The translations under genes and the position numbers were made by a program. This document shows positions 43,527 to 54,800 of a stretch of 64,000 nucleotides of DNA, one piece after another. Under the pieces are notes generated by a model. It was not told where the DNA came from, made no database searches, and saw only the letters and a list, made by a program, of their open reading frames with translations. This stretch comes from Phocaeicola vulgatus ATCC 8482 (GTDB lineage: Bacteria > Bacteroidota > Bacteroidia > Bacteroidales > Bacteroidaceae): the NCBI RefSeq assembly GCF_000012825.1, contig NC_009614.1:992001-1056000 (forward strand), read 5' to 3'. The first letter of the stretch is position 1. The number at the start of each line of letters is the position of its first letter.

Positions 43527-45554
43527 TTATTCTTCCACTTTGAAAATTGCGACATCATATGCAGGAACCGTTACGTCCAGGTTAGTTTTAGCAATACTTT
43601 CAATACCACTCCATAATTCTTTCAACCTATATTCCTTTGACGAATCCAACCCTAGACGCTCTAAAGCTGTAGTCATCTTCAACTCTTGATCCATATAGTT
43701 GAACACAGCATAATAAGCCTTACCATCCTTATCCATGCGTACAAACTGATTTTCTGACTTTTCACCATTTCCATCTACAGGATGAAAAGATTCCCCATTG
43801 GCTATGGCATTGATCTCAGCATTCGTCAAATATTTCATCGCTTTCTCTTTCACCTCTTTAGAACCGCCTTTGCTGAAATCATCTCCAGCAATGAAAATTC
43901 CAGTGATAACCCCCGAAGTGACACGCGCTCTGTTCTCACCATCTGTAGCATCACGCAATACAATATGGTCAGGATCATTAAACTGATAAACCTTATCCTG
44001 CCACCAACCGTATGAAAGTGCATTTAAGGTATATTCGGTATCCTTCATCTTGTTCCATGCATCACACGCAATTCTTCTGGACTGAGCATAATGAGCAGGA
44101 AAAACAGGAGAAATAGAAAGATTGATATACATATCACCAAAATATTTGTCAAGCAATTGCATTCCATAGTTGTATCCCTGAATACCTGTTTGTATTTCCG
44201 GATTATACCATTTGTCGGCTTCCATTGCTCCATGTGTCATAAAGTCCATTTTCACATATTCAAAGCCAGCCCGATGGAATAGCTCCGATGTGTGTTTCAT
44301 CATAGCTTCAATAGCCGGATGGGTAGGATCAACAGCATAAGCTCCGTCTAATTCCTGCGGTTTCCCATTTGCATAGAGATATACATCTTTATATTTATAT
44401 CCCGGCATTTCTTTTATTTCACGTTCAGGATTTTTAGCCCAATCAGTAAACGGAGTCCAATAAACGCCGGCTACCTGACCGTTTGCCTTACATTTATCCA
44501 CAAAAGCTTTCAACTCCTCTTCTGAAAAACTGTTCCAACCAGAATCCAAACCTGTATAAACCAAATTATCCGAATTCACAAAATGACGGGACTGCAAATT
44601 CTCTTTGTAAAAATCAGAAACTTCCAATGCTTTCGGATAGGTCAGATTAAATTGCAACGCTCCCCAGCTGTTCCAGCCAAAAGGAACAGCTTTACCCCAA
44701 GCTTTGGGCGGAGCAATCACAGCATTAGCCTGAGCGTATTCTTCCATACCTTCACGCCAGTCTTCAAAAAATCCTACTAAAATTTTAGGTGACTTGATTT
44801 TTGTACCTTTCAATGCACCGTGAGGTTTCGAGTCACGTGTTGTTTTATCGGCAATACCGCCATAACATACCAACGAACCTACATTATATATATTACCTTT
44901 ACCTATTGTTATACCTGTTTTCCAAGAATCATGTTCTACAGAACCTACCACCACAGCTTCACGGTCATCATTATTAAATATGGCAGTGACTTCATAACTA
45001 GTCAGTTCTGTAAATGTGAGCGGATGAGATTGATATCTGATCCAACAGTCATTATCGAAAGGAATGAAAAGCGCACGATTATTTTCTCCCTGGTTCAATA
45101 CTTCAGGCATTCGGTCCACATTGACCGGTGCCATATAATTCGAAGCTATTTCAGTCGTACTCTCCAAAGTGAAATCTGTCAGCACATAATCCTTTGCCGG
45201 ATATACATAAAAAGATTGAACCAGTGCAGGCAGATTATTCCCGGTATAAGTCACCTCATAATGATACCCTTCTCCAAAATAATCATTGATTTTTTTTGTA
45301 GAAACATGATGCTTTGCATAATCACGAGTCGAAACAACACTGTCTGCCAACTTATAAGCTGCATATACATTATCATAAATAAGCTTAGAGCCTTTGCTGA
45401 TATCAATACCATTAGCGTGAGCATCATACTCCAAAGACCATTCACCTACATTTAGATTTGCATTTTCAGTACACCCGGATAAAATAAGACCGGAAACGCT
45501 CAATGCAGAAACACAGAGAAACAATGATTTTAAAGTTAACCAATTATTCTTCAT
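43527..45554 (-). CDS. Clan-D alpha-galactosidase-like lipoprotein (GH36/GH27-related)
   Basis: This 675-residue lipoprotein has a lipobox L-S-G-C near residue 28, so it is expected at the outer membrane or surface. A beta-sandwich N-terminal region of about 270 residues precedes a TIM barrel with F-G-W-N-S-W-G near 292 and L-D-S-G-W-N near 345. The candidate nucleophile is D437 in V-K-M-D-F and the candidate acid/base D498 in A-C-D-A-W. It ends with a C-terminal beta domain. The barrel motifs are those of alpha-galactosidases and alpha-N-acetylgalactosaminidases. It leads the pair B operon, after a long regulatory gap. Substrate is probably the alpha-galactosyl decoration. Confidence 0.8.
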   Translation of the reverse strand: MKNNWLTLKSLFLCVSALSVSGLILSGCTENANLNVGEWSLEYDAHANGIDISKGSKLIYDNVYAAYKLADSVVSTRDYAKHHVSTKKINDYFGEGYHYEVTYTGNNLPALVQSFYVYPAKDYVLTDFTLESTTEIASNYMAPVNVDRMPEVLNQGENNRALFIPFDNDCWIRYQSHPLTFTELTSYEVTAIFNNDDREAVVVGSVEHDSWKTGITIGKGNIYNVGSLVCYGGIADKTTRDSKPHGALKGTKIKSPKILVGFFEDWREGMEEYAQANAVIAPPKAWGKAVPFGWNSWGALQFNLTYPKALEVSDFYKENLQSRHFVNSDNLVYTGLDSGWNSFSEEELKAFVDKCKANGQVAGVYWTPFTDWAKNPEREIKEMPGYKYKDVYLYANGKPQELDGAYAVDPTHPAIEAMMKHTSELFHRAGFEYVKMDFMTHGAMEADKWYNPEIQTGIQGYNYGMQLLDKYFGDMYINLSISPVFPAHYAQSRRIACDAWNKMKDTEYTLNALSYGWWQDKVYQFNDPDHIVLRDATDGENRARVTSGVITGIFIAGDDFSKGGSKEVKEKAMKYLTNAEINAIANGESFHPVDGNGEKSENQFVRMDKDGKAYYAVFNYMDQELKMTTALERLGLDSSKEYRLKELWSGIESIAKTNLDVTVPAYDVAIFKVEE

Positions 45555-45694
45555 AATATTATTAGTTTGTCAAAAAGATAAATCTACTTAAGGTTTGCTT
45601 TACTGTTCGGAATTCTTTTCCTTTCAAGCATGGTTAAAAGTAGGCATATCTTGACAACCTGTTAATATACAAACGCTGCAATAAATAGGATTTT

Positions 45695-45751
45695 TGCAGC
45701 AATGACGCATCTGCACCCGCAGAATCCGCAAATGCATCATTTTTTGCTGCA
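45695..45751. promoter_or_regulatory. Large inverted repeat upstream of the pair B operon, candidate HTCS operator
   Basis: TGCAGCAATGACGCAT (45695-45710) is mirrored by ATGCATCAT and TTGCTGCA (45732-45751), with a 3-base insertion in one arm. A further GCTGCA half-site lies at 45675. It sits in the 203-base gap between the HTCS stop and the first pair B gene. It lacks a T-run on the minus strand, so it is unlikely to be the HTCS terminator. Its place and symmetry fit a binding site for the HTCS AraC domain. Confidence 0.5.
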
Positions 45752-45757
45752 TTTCTT

Positions 45758-48700
45758 TCAATCAGAGATTCCCGTCAGATCTATTTTAACTTTTTCCTTG
45801 GATGTTTGATACTGTTTCTCAAACTCTTTCGGAGTCATTCCAAATTGTTTTAAAAATAATTTGCTGAAGTAAGATGAAGAGTTTATTCCTACCATATAAC
45901 AGATATCCCCAATACGATACTTACCTTCCTGAATCAGTTCGGCTGCTTTTTTCAAACGAATCAACCGGATGAAATCTATGGGTGAAAGATTAAATAGAAT
46001 CTTTATTTTCCTCAACAAGCTGGAACGGCTCATACATAAGATATCAGCCATACGTTCCACATTGAAATTTTCATCCGAGATATTCTCTTGAATCACATTG
46101 ATCACTTTATTCATAAACTCCTCATCCGCCTTGTTCATCTGCATATTATGCACAGGGAAAAAAGGACGTTTGGAGAATGCCTCACGCTCTTTCCTTCGAT
46201 TACTGAGTAAAGATAAAATCTGAGTCTTCAAATAGTTGAAAGAAAAAGGCTTTTCCACATAAGCTTCTGCTCCTATCTTCAATCCGTTAATTTTACTCTC
46301 CAAATCGTTCTTGGCGGTAAGGAAAATAACCGGAATATGGCACAAATCAATATCCGCCTTTATTTCCTTACATAATTCATAGCCATTCATCACCGGCATC
46401 ATTATATCACTGATAACCAAATCTATGTGATTACTACGTAAAATATCCAACGCTTCCTGCCCATTCACAGCAGTTTCTACTGTAAACAAGGCTTCCAATC
46501 GTTCAAAGATAAAAGATCTCATGCTTTCATTGTCCTCTACTAACAATAAAGTATAACCTTTCATCTGATCTGTTTCTGTTGATGTTTCCTCATCCAATAC
46601 TTCTATATTTTGCTCAACGACCTTCTCTATTTGCTGCCTTACTTCCTCCTTATTCAAAGGAATGGTCAAAACAAATGTATTCTCCGGTTGTTCTATATCC
46701 AAATAAAGCCTGCCTTTATGCAAAGTGGCTAGCGAACGAGCTAAAGGTAACCCTATGCCTACTCCCATCCGAACTGTATCCTTCTTCTTTTCTACCTGAT
46801 AAAAGGGTTCAAAAATCTGCTGGCTGGACGCTTCAGGTATCTTTTCTCCATCACTGACAACACGAACTGTAAAATCTGCTCCATCTTGGAATAAATCTAT
46901 CATAATGGTATGACGGGCATATTTCAAAGCATTATTCAACAAATTACTCAATACTTTTGTGATAGCCTCCTTATCTATGGCAGCCATAATTCTTTCTTGG
47001 GGAATATGTTGCAATAACTCTTTCTGCTTTTGCAGAATAGTAGGCTCAAAACGAGTAATCGTTTCATTCAGCAATGCCGTTACATCAACCGTTTCAAATT
47101 TCAGTTCAAATTTACTCGCTCCTATTTTTTGAAAATCAAGCAGCTGGCCGGTCAGGTCTAATAATCTCTTGGTATTCTGCCCGATTACTTTCAAATTCTT
47201 GTTCAATTTCTGATCCTTGATATCCATTTCCTCAATGGCTTCCAACGGACCATTAATCAATGTCAAGGGCGTGCGCACCTCATGAGCTATTTCAGTAAAG
47301 AAACTGACTTTTGATTCATAGAGTTCTTTCTCTTTCTCAACTTCAAATAACTTCTGCTTTTCTTCCATCTGTTTCTCTTTACGTCTTTTATACCAGAAGA
47401 ACCAACAAAGTACAACACAGATTCCCCAGATAATATACAGGAAATAAGCCCAAACCGACTGCCACCAAGGAGGCAGAATAACAATAGATAAAGACCGGGT
47501 AGCATAGGGACCTTCTTTGACACTATTGGTAGCCCGAACCTGTAAAGTATAATTTCCCGGAGGCAATTTTGCATAAGAGATATTCTGATTACTTGCCGCT
47601 CTTATCCAATCTTTATCCAAGGGAACCAACTTATAATAGTATTGATTGGATTCCGTAGTAGAATAACTTAATAAAGCAACATCAAAACTAATATTTGACT
47701 GATCATAAGGCAATACGATTTCATCCGTATGTTCTATACACTTTTTCAAAGGAGAATTAGGAGTATGAACTGTTATCTCCTGATTATAAATACTGAATTT
47801 TGAGATATAAACAGGTGGCAAGAAATTGATTTTTTCCGAAGAATTAGGATCAAATGCAATCAATCCGTCTATACCGCCAAAATAAAACTTACCATCCTCC
47901 CCCTTCAAAGCTGACTTATAATTAAACTGATTCCCTAACAAACCATCCTTAGTAGTATATACCCGCACGTCCTTCGATTCCGGATTAAACCTGACCAAAC
48001 CCCGATTTGTCCCAAACCATAAATTTGATTGCTCGTCTTCCAATATCTTATAAGCCACATCATCCGGCAAACCGTCTTTAATGGAAAAAGAGGTAAAATC
48101 ATCCGTTTGAGAATTATAACGGCAAATTCCACCACGATCAGTAGAAATCCAAATCCGCCCTTTGCTATCCTGCATTACCGAACTGACAGAATTGGATCCC
48201 AAAGTATTCTCCTTACCTTCCTCATAAGTATACTTTTTAAAGCTATTCTTTCCCGGATCATGCTTCCATAACCCGCTTCCCATGGAAGCGAACCATATCA
48301 TTCCATCCTTATCTTGAAATACATCGAAAATCCAATCATAACCCACTTCTTCCACCTTTTCAAAATGAAAACTTGCAGGAGCTGCTTTATAAAGTCCCCA
48401 ACCCGTACCAATCCACTTATATCCTGCCTCATCTATAAAGAAAGTGTAAACACTTCCTTCTCCTATATTCAACTCCTCAGGAGTATAATGATAAACTTTA
48501 TTCTCTGGCAACTGAATCACATCCAATCCTTGTTTGAACAAACCACAAAACAGTTGGTTTCCTTTAACAAACATCCCCAAAGTAACCATATGACTCCTTT
48601 TATCATCATCATCTAACCTCAATCGGTTTACCTGTCCAGAAGCAATATCCAATATATTAATTCCATCGTCTTCAGTTCCAACCCATATATTGCCCTTATT

Positions 48701-49795
48701 ATCAGAAGCTATTTCCCTTATCCGTTTTGTAGTCAACGAACGCCCATCACTTCCAGGCACATATTTATCAAATAACAAGTCATGATGAGGCAGATAATTC
48801 ACTCCGCCAAACATGGTCCCCAGCCAAATTCCACCTTCCCGATCTTGATAAATAGTATAAATAATCTTATCCGACAGACTGAACGAACGCATCAAATCTT
48901 GTTTCAAATGAACTCTTTTATTCTTCCTCTCATTCACAACAAATAAGCCTTCATGAGTTCCCACCCACAGTTCATCGTCAAAACAAGCCACATTACGTAC
49001 AAATGTATGGTTAGCCTCAGGTATATCTATTTTTACAAGCTGATTCGTACCGGGATTATATTTCATCAATTCCCCTTCATGAATAGCCATTGCAATCCAA
49101 TCACCATAATTACAAATAGAATTAATATTCTTTCCCTTTAACGAACGCCCGGTTTTATCAACACAATATTGTTCAAATTTATCCGTATTTCTATCATATC
49201 GAAAAAGTCCGACCCCCCATGTACCAACCCAGACATCACCATCAGGGCGTACCAAAATACAATCCGGAGCTTCTGTTTTAAAATGCTCTTTGTTGGTTAC
49301 TTCATAAAAATAAAGTTTCTCATCCTTATAGCGAAAAACTCCCTGATCAGGAATCACAATCCAAATATTACCAATAGAATCCGCCACAATATTAGATACC
49401 CAATTATTCATATTCACCCCTTCCTCTGTTTCCATATTCATTGCCGTGAATATATCCAAGGCAGGATTATAACGATAGACTCCTCTATCCGTTCCTACCC
49501 ATAACTGACGTTCCTTATCTTCAAACAAAGCAGAAATATTATGGTTTCCGGTACCGACTACATAGTCATCACAGTTCATCTGTACAATAGAAGTTCCATC
49601 AAAACGGTTCAAACCATTTTTTGTACCAAACCACATAAACCCGTAACTATCCTGAATGATAGCCTTCACATTACTTTGTGATAGTCCATTTTCACCCGTT
49701 ATATGAGAAAAATAAAAATTGGATAATCCCTTATCAACAGCCTGTAATGTAAATACAACATACAAACAACATAAAATGAGCAAAGTCTTTTTCAT
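45758..49795 (-). CDS. Hybrid two-component system sensor/regulator (HTCS)
   Basis: A 1345-residue one-polypeptide signalling protein spanning the inner membrane. After a signal peptide (about 1-20) come two periplasmic propellers of Reg_prop repeats (many W-x-G-T and W-F-G-T motifs, about 25-660), a Y_Y_Y domain (about 690-775) and a transmembrane segment (about 780-802). Next are HisKA with H837 or close by in I-A-H-E-V-R-T-P-L-T, HATPase (about 950-1060), a receiver domain with Asp near 1127 in V-I-S-D-I-M-M-P, and an AraC-type HTH (about 1230-1335). HTCS proteins bind an oligosaccharide in the periplasm and activate the adjacent PUL. This is the likely regulator of pairs A and B. Confidence 0.95.
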   Translation of the reverse strand: MKKTLLILCCLYVVFTLQAVDKGLSNFYFSHITGENGLSQSNVKAIIQDSYGFMWFGTKNGLNRFDGTSIVQMNCDDYVVGTGNHNISALFEDKERQLWVGTDRGVYRYNPALDIFTAMNMETEEGVNMNNWVSNIVADSIGNIWIVIPDQGVFRYKDEKLYFYEVTNKEHFKTEAPDCILVRPDGDVWVGTWGVGLFRYDRNTDKFEQYCVDKTGRSLKGKNINSICNYGDWIAMAIHEGELMKYNPGTNQLVKIDIPEANHTFVRNVACFDDELWVGTHEGLFVVNERKNKRVHLKQDLMRSFSLSDKIIYTIYQDREGGIWLGTMFGGVNYLPHHDLLFDKYVPGSDGRSLTTKRIREIASDNKGNIWVGTEDDGINILDIASGQVNRLRLDDDDKRSHMVTLGMFVKGNQLFCGLFKQGLDVIQLPENKVYHYTPEELNIGEGSVYTFFIDEAGYKWIGTGWGLYKAAPASFHFEKVEEVGYDWIFDVFQDKDGMIWFASMGSGLWKHDPGKNSFKKYTYEEGKENTLGSNSVSSVMQDSKGRIWISTDRGGICRYNSQTDDFTSFSIKDGLPDDVAYKILEDEQSNLWFGTNRGLVRFNPESKDVRVYTTKDGLLGNQFNYKSALKGEDGKFYFGGIDGLIAFDPNSSEKINFLPPVYISKFSIYNQEITVHTPNSPLKKCIEHTDEIVLPYDQSNISFDVALLSYSTTESNQYYYKLVPLDKDWIRAASNQNISYAKLPPGNYTLQVRATNSVKEGPYATRSLSIVILPPWWQSVWAYFLYIIWGICVVLCWFFWYKRRKEKQMEEKQKLFEVEKEKELYESKVSFFTEIAHEVRTPLTLINGPLEAIEEMDIKDQKLNKNLKVIGQNTKRLLDLTGQLLDFQKIGASKFELKFETVDVTALLNETITRFEPTILQKQKELLQHIPQERIMAAIDKEAITKVLSNLLNNALKYARHTIMIDLFQDGADFTVRVVSDGEKIPEASSQQIFEPFYQVEKKKDTVRMGVGIGLPLARSLATLHKGRLYLDIEQPENTFVLTIPLNKEEVRQQIEKVVEQNIEVLDEETSTETDQMKGYTLLLVEDNESMRSFIFERLEALFTVETAVNGQEALDILRSNHIDLVISDIMMPVMNGYELCKEIKADIDLCHIPVIFLTAKNDLESKINGLKIGAEAYVEKPFSFNYLKTQILSLLSNRRKEREAFSKRPFFPVHNMQMNKADEEFMNKVINVIQENISDENFNVERMADILCMSRSSLLRKIKILFNLSPIDFIRLIRLKKAAELIQEGKYRIGDICYMVGINSSSYFSKLFLKQFGMTPKEFEKQYQTSKEKVKIDLTGISD

Positions 49796-49815
49796 AGCCT
49801 GTTCAAAATTTGAGC

Positions 49816-49823
49816 CAAAGATA
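49816..49823 (-). promoter_or_regulatory. -7 element before the HTCS gene
   Basis: TATCTTTG on the minus strand matches TAnnTTTG, 20 bases before the HTCS start, in the 83-base gap after the GH97 gene. It suggests that the HTCS has its own constitutive promoter. Confidence 0.5.
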
Positions 49824-49878
49824 AAAGAAAAAAAGGATAAATAATGCCAATATAAAAGAAATAGAGGATTGCCCTCTA

Positions 49879-51864
49879 TTACTTTTCACGAATGACCATT
49901 ACAAATCCCCCACCAGAAGCCATAAACATTTCAATAATATTCTTATTATCCATATCCATTATTTTATGTTCGTATAAATTAGCATTCTTGTTACTTCTTT
50001 TTTTATCCTGAAAAATTTCAATGGTATATTTCTTATCCTGAAGCAGGAAAGAGCAATCCACCTGAATTGTTCTCTCACCCCAAGCGTTCAATCCGCCTAT
50101 ATACCAAGTATTTCCTTTCTGCTTAGCCAACACAGCATATTCGCCCACACGAGCAGCTAAGGGAATCGTCTGATCCCATGAAGTCGGTACTTCCGCTAAA
50201 TACTTTAAAATATCAGGATACTTACGATACTCATCCGGAGAATCACATAAACTGGCAAATGGTGCGGAAAGTACAACAAACAAGGCCTATTCATGTGAAC
50301 GAGTCCCCAATGAACTAGGCAACCCCGGATCGATCGGCTTAAATTTTTCCAATGTGCTGTTACGCATCGACCCCGGAGTATAATCAATTCCACCTCCCAA
50401 CATACGGGCAAAGATACATTGAAGCTGATAATCCGGATTAGAAGTGGTATCCCACTTAAAACACTCCGCACATCGCATGGCTTCATAAGAAAGGATATTA
50501 GGATATGCCCGATGAAGTCCGGTAGGCTTGCTGCATCCATGAAAATCCACCATAAGATGCCGCTCAGCACAAGCCTTTGCCAGATTTTCATATTGAGGGA
50601 TTATTTGAGCATCATCACGATCAAAAAAATCTATTTTCACCCCAACAGCACCCCACTTGCTGATAGAATCCAAATAACAATGCGGATGCTGGAATAAAGT
50701 AGCAGCAACAGTCCAAAGCCATACACCTACTTTTTTTTCTTTTCCATAGCGTATCACCTCTTTTATATCAATATTCTTATTCAAATCTGCATGATTAAAA
50801 ACATTGCTCCAACCGGCATCGACCAGCAGATAAGGTATTTTGTTTTCGGAAGCGAAATCAATATAATACTTGTACATCTGTGTCGAAAGATTTTGATGAC
50901 CAGAAGGGAAAGGAGCTTTTTCCAAAATAGCACAATGCCACCATTCCCAAGTTGCTTTACCAGGACGAATCCAATCCGTATCCTTTATTTGTTGGGGCTT
51001 GGCCAGTAAGTAAATCATTTCATTAGTCAGTAGTTCCTTATCATCCTTGGCAACAATAGCCATACGCCAAGGGAAAGCATGGTTACCAGCAGTACGTGCT
51101 AAATAATTCTCCCTTTCTTTTACCACCGTAATAAAATTTCCCCAACTGCCCATCTCTATTTTTTTAGGATAGGTCGCCCAATAACCTTTCATCTTGCCAT
51201 CTTCTTTACGAAGATACATACCCGGATAGTTATTTAAATCCGATTCAGCCACCACAACACGCACATTTTGCATCTTGTTTGTAAATAAAGTTGGTGTAAT
51301 ACCATATTTATGTTCTTCTATTTTAGAAATGCCCTCGTAAAGCACATTGCTCAACTCCCAAGCTGTAAAATTAGTTGTTTCAGGTAAAATAACTGCCGGA
51401 TCATCAGCCAGATTAAAAGAAGCTTCTTCATCAACTACAATCAAAGAATCCTGCTCCGGAAGATTTCCACAAAAACGATATGCCATTCCTTCATTATACA
51501 TCCGGAATATAACTGAATAACCATCCTTGAATTTCAAGGAAAGTTCATTATAATGGTCTGTTAATTCACGATAATTACCAGCTACCGGATAAACCTTCTC
51601 AGAAGTACTACTTGTAGAAGTCCCTACCACTTCACCATTCTTTCCCCATATATTACCATTTTGCATCGTCATACAAATATCAGAGGGATGAATGACAGAC
51701 CTACCTTCCAAACTTAAAGAATATTGTAAGACCCTTCCATTCTCTACAGTAAGTACCAATTGCCCGTTTGGGGATGATAATTCATAAACAGACAGCATTT
51801 GTGCCTGTGCAAAAATGCACAGACACAATGTTACCAACAAAAGGAAAAAATTCTTTTTTCTCAT
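49879..51864 (-). pseudogene. GH97 glycosidase (alpha-galactosidase-like) with one in-frame amber codon
   Basis: From ATG 51864, which overlaps the upstream stop as ATGA, the frame encodes a signal peptide (to about Q-A-Q, residue 22) and a GH97 beta-supersandwich plus TIM barrel. TAG at 50287-50289 interrupts it, and the same frame then continues to 49879. Together they make about 661 codons, the normal GH97 length. The D412 in G-V-K-I-D-F-F matches the nucleophile place of retaining GH97 alpha-galactosidases, and E in S-Y-E-A-M near 448 is a candidate acid/base. The amber codon lies in a conserved helix where related enzymes have Leu or Met after the H-E/H-Q pair. A single TTG to TAG change explains it. 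Without suppression the enzyme loses about 136 residues. Confidence 0.88.
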
Positions 51865-54800
51865 ACAGCACACAAATTACGATGGATTTGTCCACCTTGA
51901 TGGTTTATGTCCAATTCTCGCACCTTATCCAAAAAATCAATGGCTTTTCCCATTTCACGCAATCCTAAATACCCCAACCCCATCACATAATTACAATGAA
52001 TGCAGTTACGTTTATCCAAGTCATCTTCCCAAATAGCCAGATCAGGCAGAGAAACAGCAAAATAATCAATCCGACAGTGGTCAAACAAATGCTTCTCACC
52101 ATGCTTTATCAATTTGTTAAAGCAGCTGCATGCCTTATCCTCTCTACCCAACGCACGCCATGCCAAACCTTGATAGAAAATTTTGTCAGGCTGTTGGTCA
52201 TTGTAGAAGAAAGCCTGTTGTGGTTCTGAAGAACCAATGGTCGCTTTGGTAAAGCAATCTATAGCTTGTTGCTCATTTCCCAAGCCACGAAACGCCTCAC
52301 CTTTATAATACCAGATATCATTCTCTTCAGCATTTGCCAATTTTCCCTCACCCAAATTAAATGGATAAGCATCCGTTTCATCCAAAAGAACTAAAGCATC
52401 GGCATAACGTTTTTCACTTAAAGCAATCTTTGCTAATTCTATATGGCACAATACATATTGTCCGGTGATTTTTCCTTCTCCTCCTTCCCATGGATGGAAT
52501 TTACGTGCAGCAATCAATTCTTTTGCTTCAGTATAGCGCCCTAGTTGATTATACAAAGTGATACGCTCAATGGACAGATCATCACGCTGTTCCACTTCAG
52601 GCAGATGTGCTTCCAAAAAAGCCAAACGTTCTGTATGAGGTCGGCCTAAACGCTTATAAAGTTGATCCAGCTCCATTAATATACGAGAATCGTGCTCATC
52701 CAATGCATAAGCTTTTTCCAGAGTTTCCAAAGCTCTTTGTTTATCATTACGCTTATTATAATAAGCCAAAGATAAATTACGCCATACGGTAGGGAATGTT
52801 GGCTCTATAGCAGCCGAATCTTCCCAACAAGCAATGGCATTATCATACTGACGATTAGCATACCAAAAATTTCCTAAACTATATGCCGCTTTTGCTCCAT
52901 GAATATTCAAACGTAAAGCATCTTGAAGAATCAATACTTCTTCTATACGATTCGGGAAACAATATGAATGATTTTCCTTTTCTGCCCGCTGATAATATTC
53001 CAATGCTTTGCTCTCATCTCCCTTACAGGTATGGAAATACCCCATTGTATAATAAACGACAGGATATACTTCTGTAACTCCGATTACGTAGCATTCCAGC
53101 AAAGAAAAAGCTTCCTCGTACAGTCCGGCAGCAGCAAAATCCAATGCATATTCTATATATCCGTGAGCCCAGCTACGCATCAACTTTTTCATTTCCTCCA
53201 ACACTTCCACATCCCGGGTCAACAAATAATGTTCAAAACGGCATCCCATATTAAAACGATCTATCTGCAATGATTCAGCTACGAGCGCCAAAGCTTCCTC
53301 TTTACGACCCAATTTGCGTAGAATGGAAGTTTTCAACTGACGCGCTTTGTGATTATGCCAATTACGAATCAATGAACGGTCTATCTTGTCCAAAGCACTT
53401 TCATACTTTCCTTTACGAGTGTCAAGTTGTGCTAGTGCATAATAAGCCGCATCCTGCCAAGCAGCATTCCATGCCGACTTAAAGAAAGCATCATAAGCCT
53501 CATCCCACTTCTGTTGCATCATACAACTCCAGCCCAAATTATAATAAGGTTCACCGTCATAAGGATTCGGATTACGTTCAGTCAAGGTTTCCACCGCTTT
53601 CCGGAAATAGCTTTCTGCCATTGCAAATTGTCCTTTACGCATCAACAATAACCCCACCGCATTGTTACAACGTACATCTCCCGGTTCACGCCTTAATGCT
53701 TCCATATAATAATCCATCGGATTATAAGTAGCATGGCGATATTGTTCCAAGTGTAGTCCGGTCAAAAACAGTTGTTCAACAGAAGCAATATTCTGAGGAT
53801 CTTTAGCAGCCTTAGCAGGATCAGGAACCGGCCTGATTTCCGGTTTATCCGCCTGATAAGAAAGCAAAATTTGTCCTTCCTTATCACGAACCTCTGCACA
53901 TACCTCCTCTTCTTTTAGTCCTTCTGCCGCAAAAGTCGTAATAAACGGTTCTGATGGCGAAATTTGTGTAGTCTTATCCAATAATACAGTGCCTTTAATA
54001 GCTTTTACTATAATACGTACTCCACTATTCGCTCCCGTAGTATAAAGCACCAAACGGGCTTTACCTTCCTTTATTTCCAAATTCAACAAAGCATCTTTGG
54101 TTGCATTCTTTACATAACCCACTTCACTATAAGGCATAAAATACTGTACCCATGATTTTTCCTCATAGGGCTGTAACCAAGTAAAGTCCGGTTGGTTATC
54201 CGTATACATACCGGTCATCAGCTCAATATAAGGTCCGTCCTCATCAGTCAGATTACGATCCCAAGCCTTACCGAAATCACCATTTCCCCATGTCCATTGT
54301 TTCTTTCCCGGAGAAACATGATGATCGGCCACGTGCAGAAGTCCCCCACGAACATCTTCTTCATAGCCACCCACAAAATCATATTTAGACTTGATAGCCA
54401 TATATGATGTAGGAACCGGAATATTCTTATATTTAGAGATATCCACACCAGCAGAATAATCCTGCTTATAATAAACCCCTGTAGCAATAGGGAAAGAAGA
54501 GACATCGCGCTTGCCGTGATCGAACACCGCATTCACATCAGGCGGGAATACCGAATGATAATGGTCATTGACCACCACTGCAGGGTTGGCCCACCACAAG
54601 AAAGTCTGAGGGAAAGACGTACGATTATAAATCTTCACTTTAATTTCTATATAAGCCTTGCCCGGATAAAGCGTAAATCCCTGCATACCTTTAGTACGAA
54701 ACATTCTCTCCACTTCATTGCACCATATTGTCTTGCTGCCATCCGCATTTTCCTCTATCAAGAAATCAGTAGGCAAAAAAGTAGAAGGACGGTGATGCTG

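Noticed and set aside
45758..45760. The inverted repeat at 45695-45751 as the HTCS terminator
   Set aside because: On the HTCS strand the stem is followed by A-rich sequence, not T. It was kept as a candidate operator instead.
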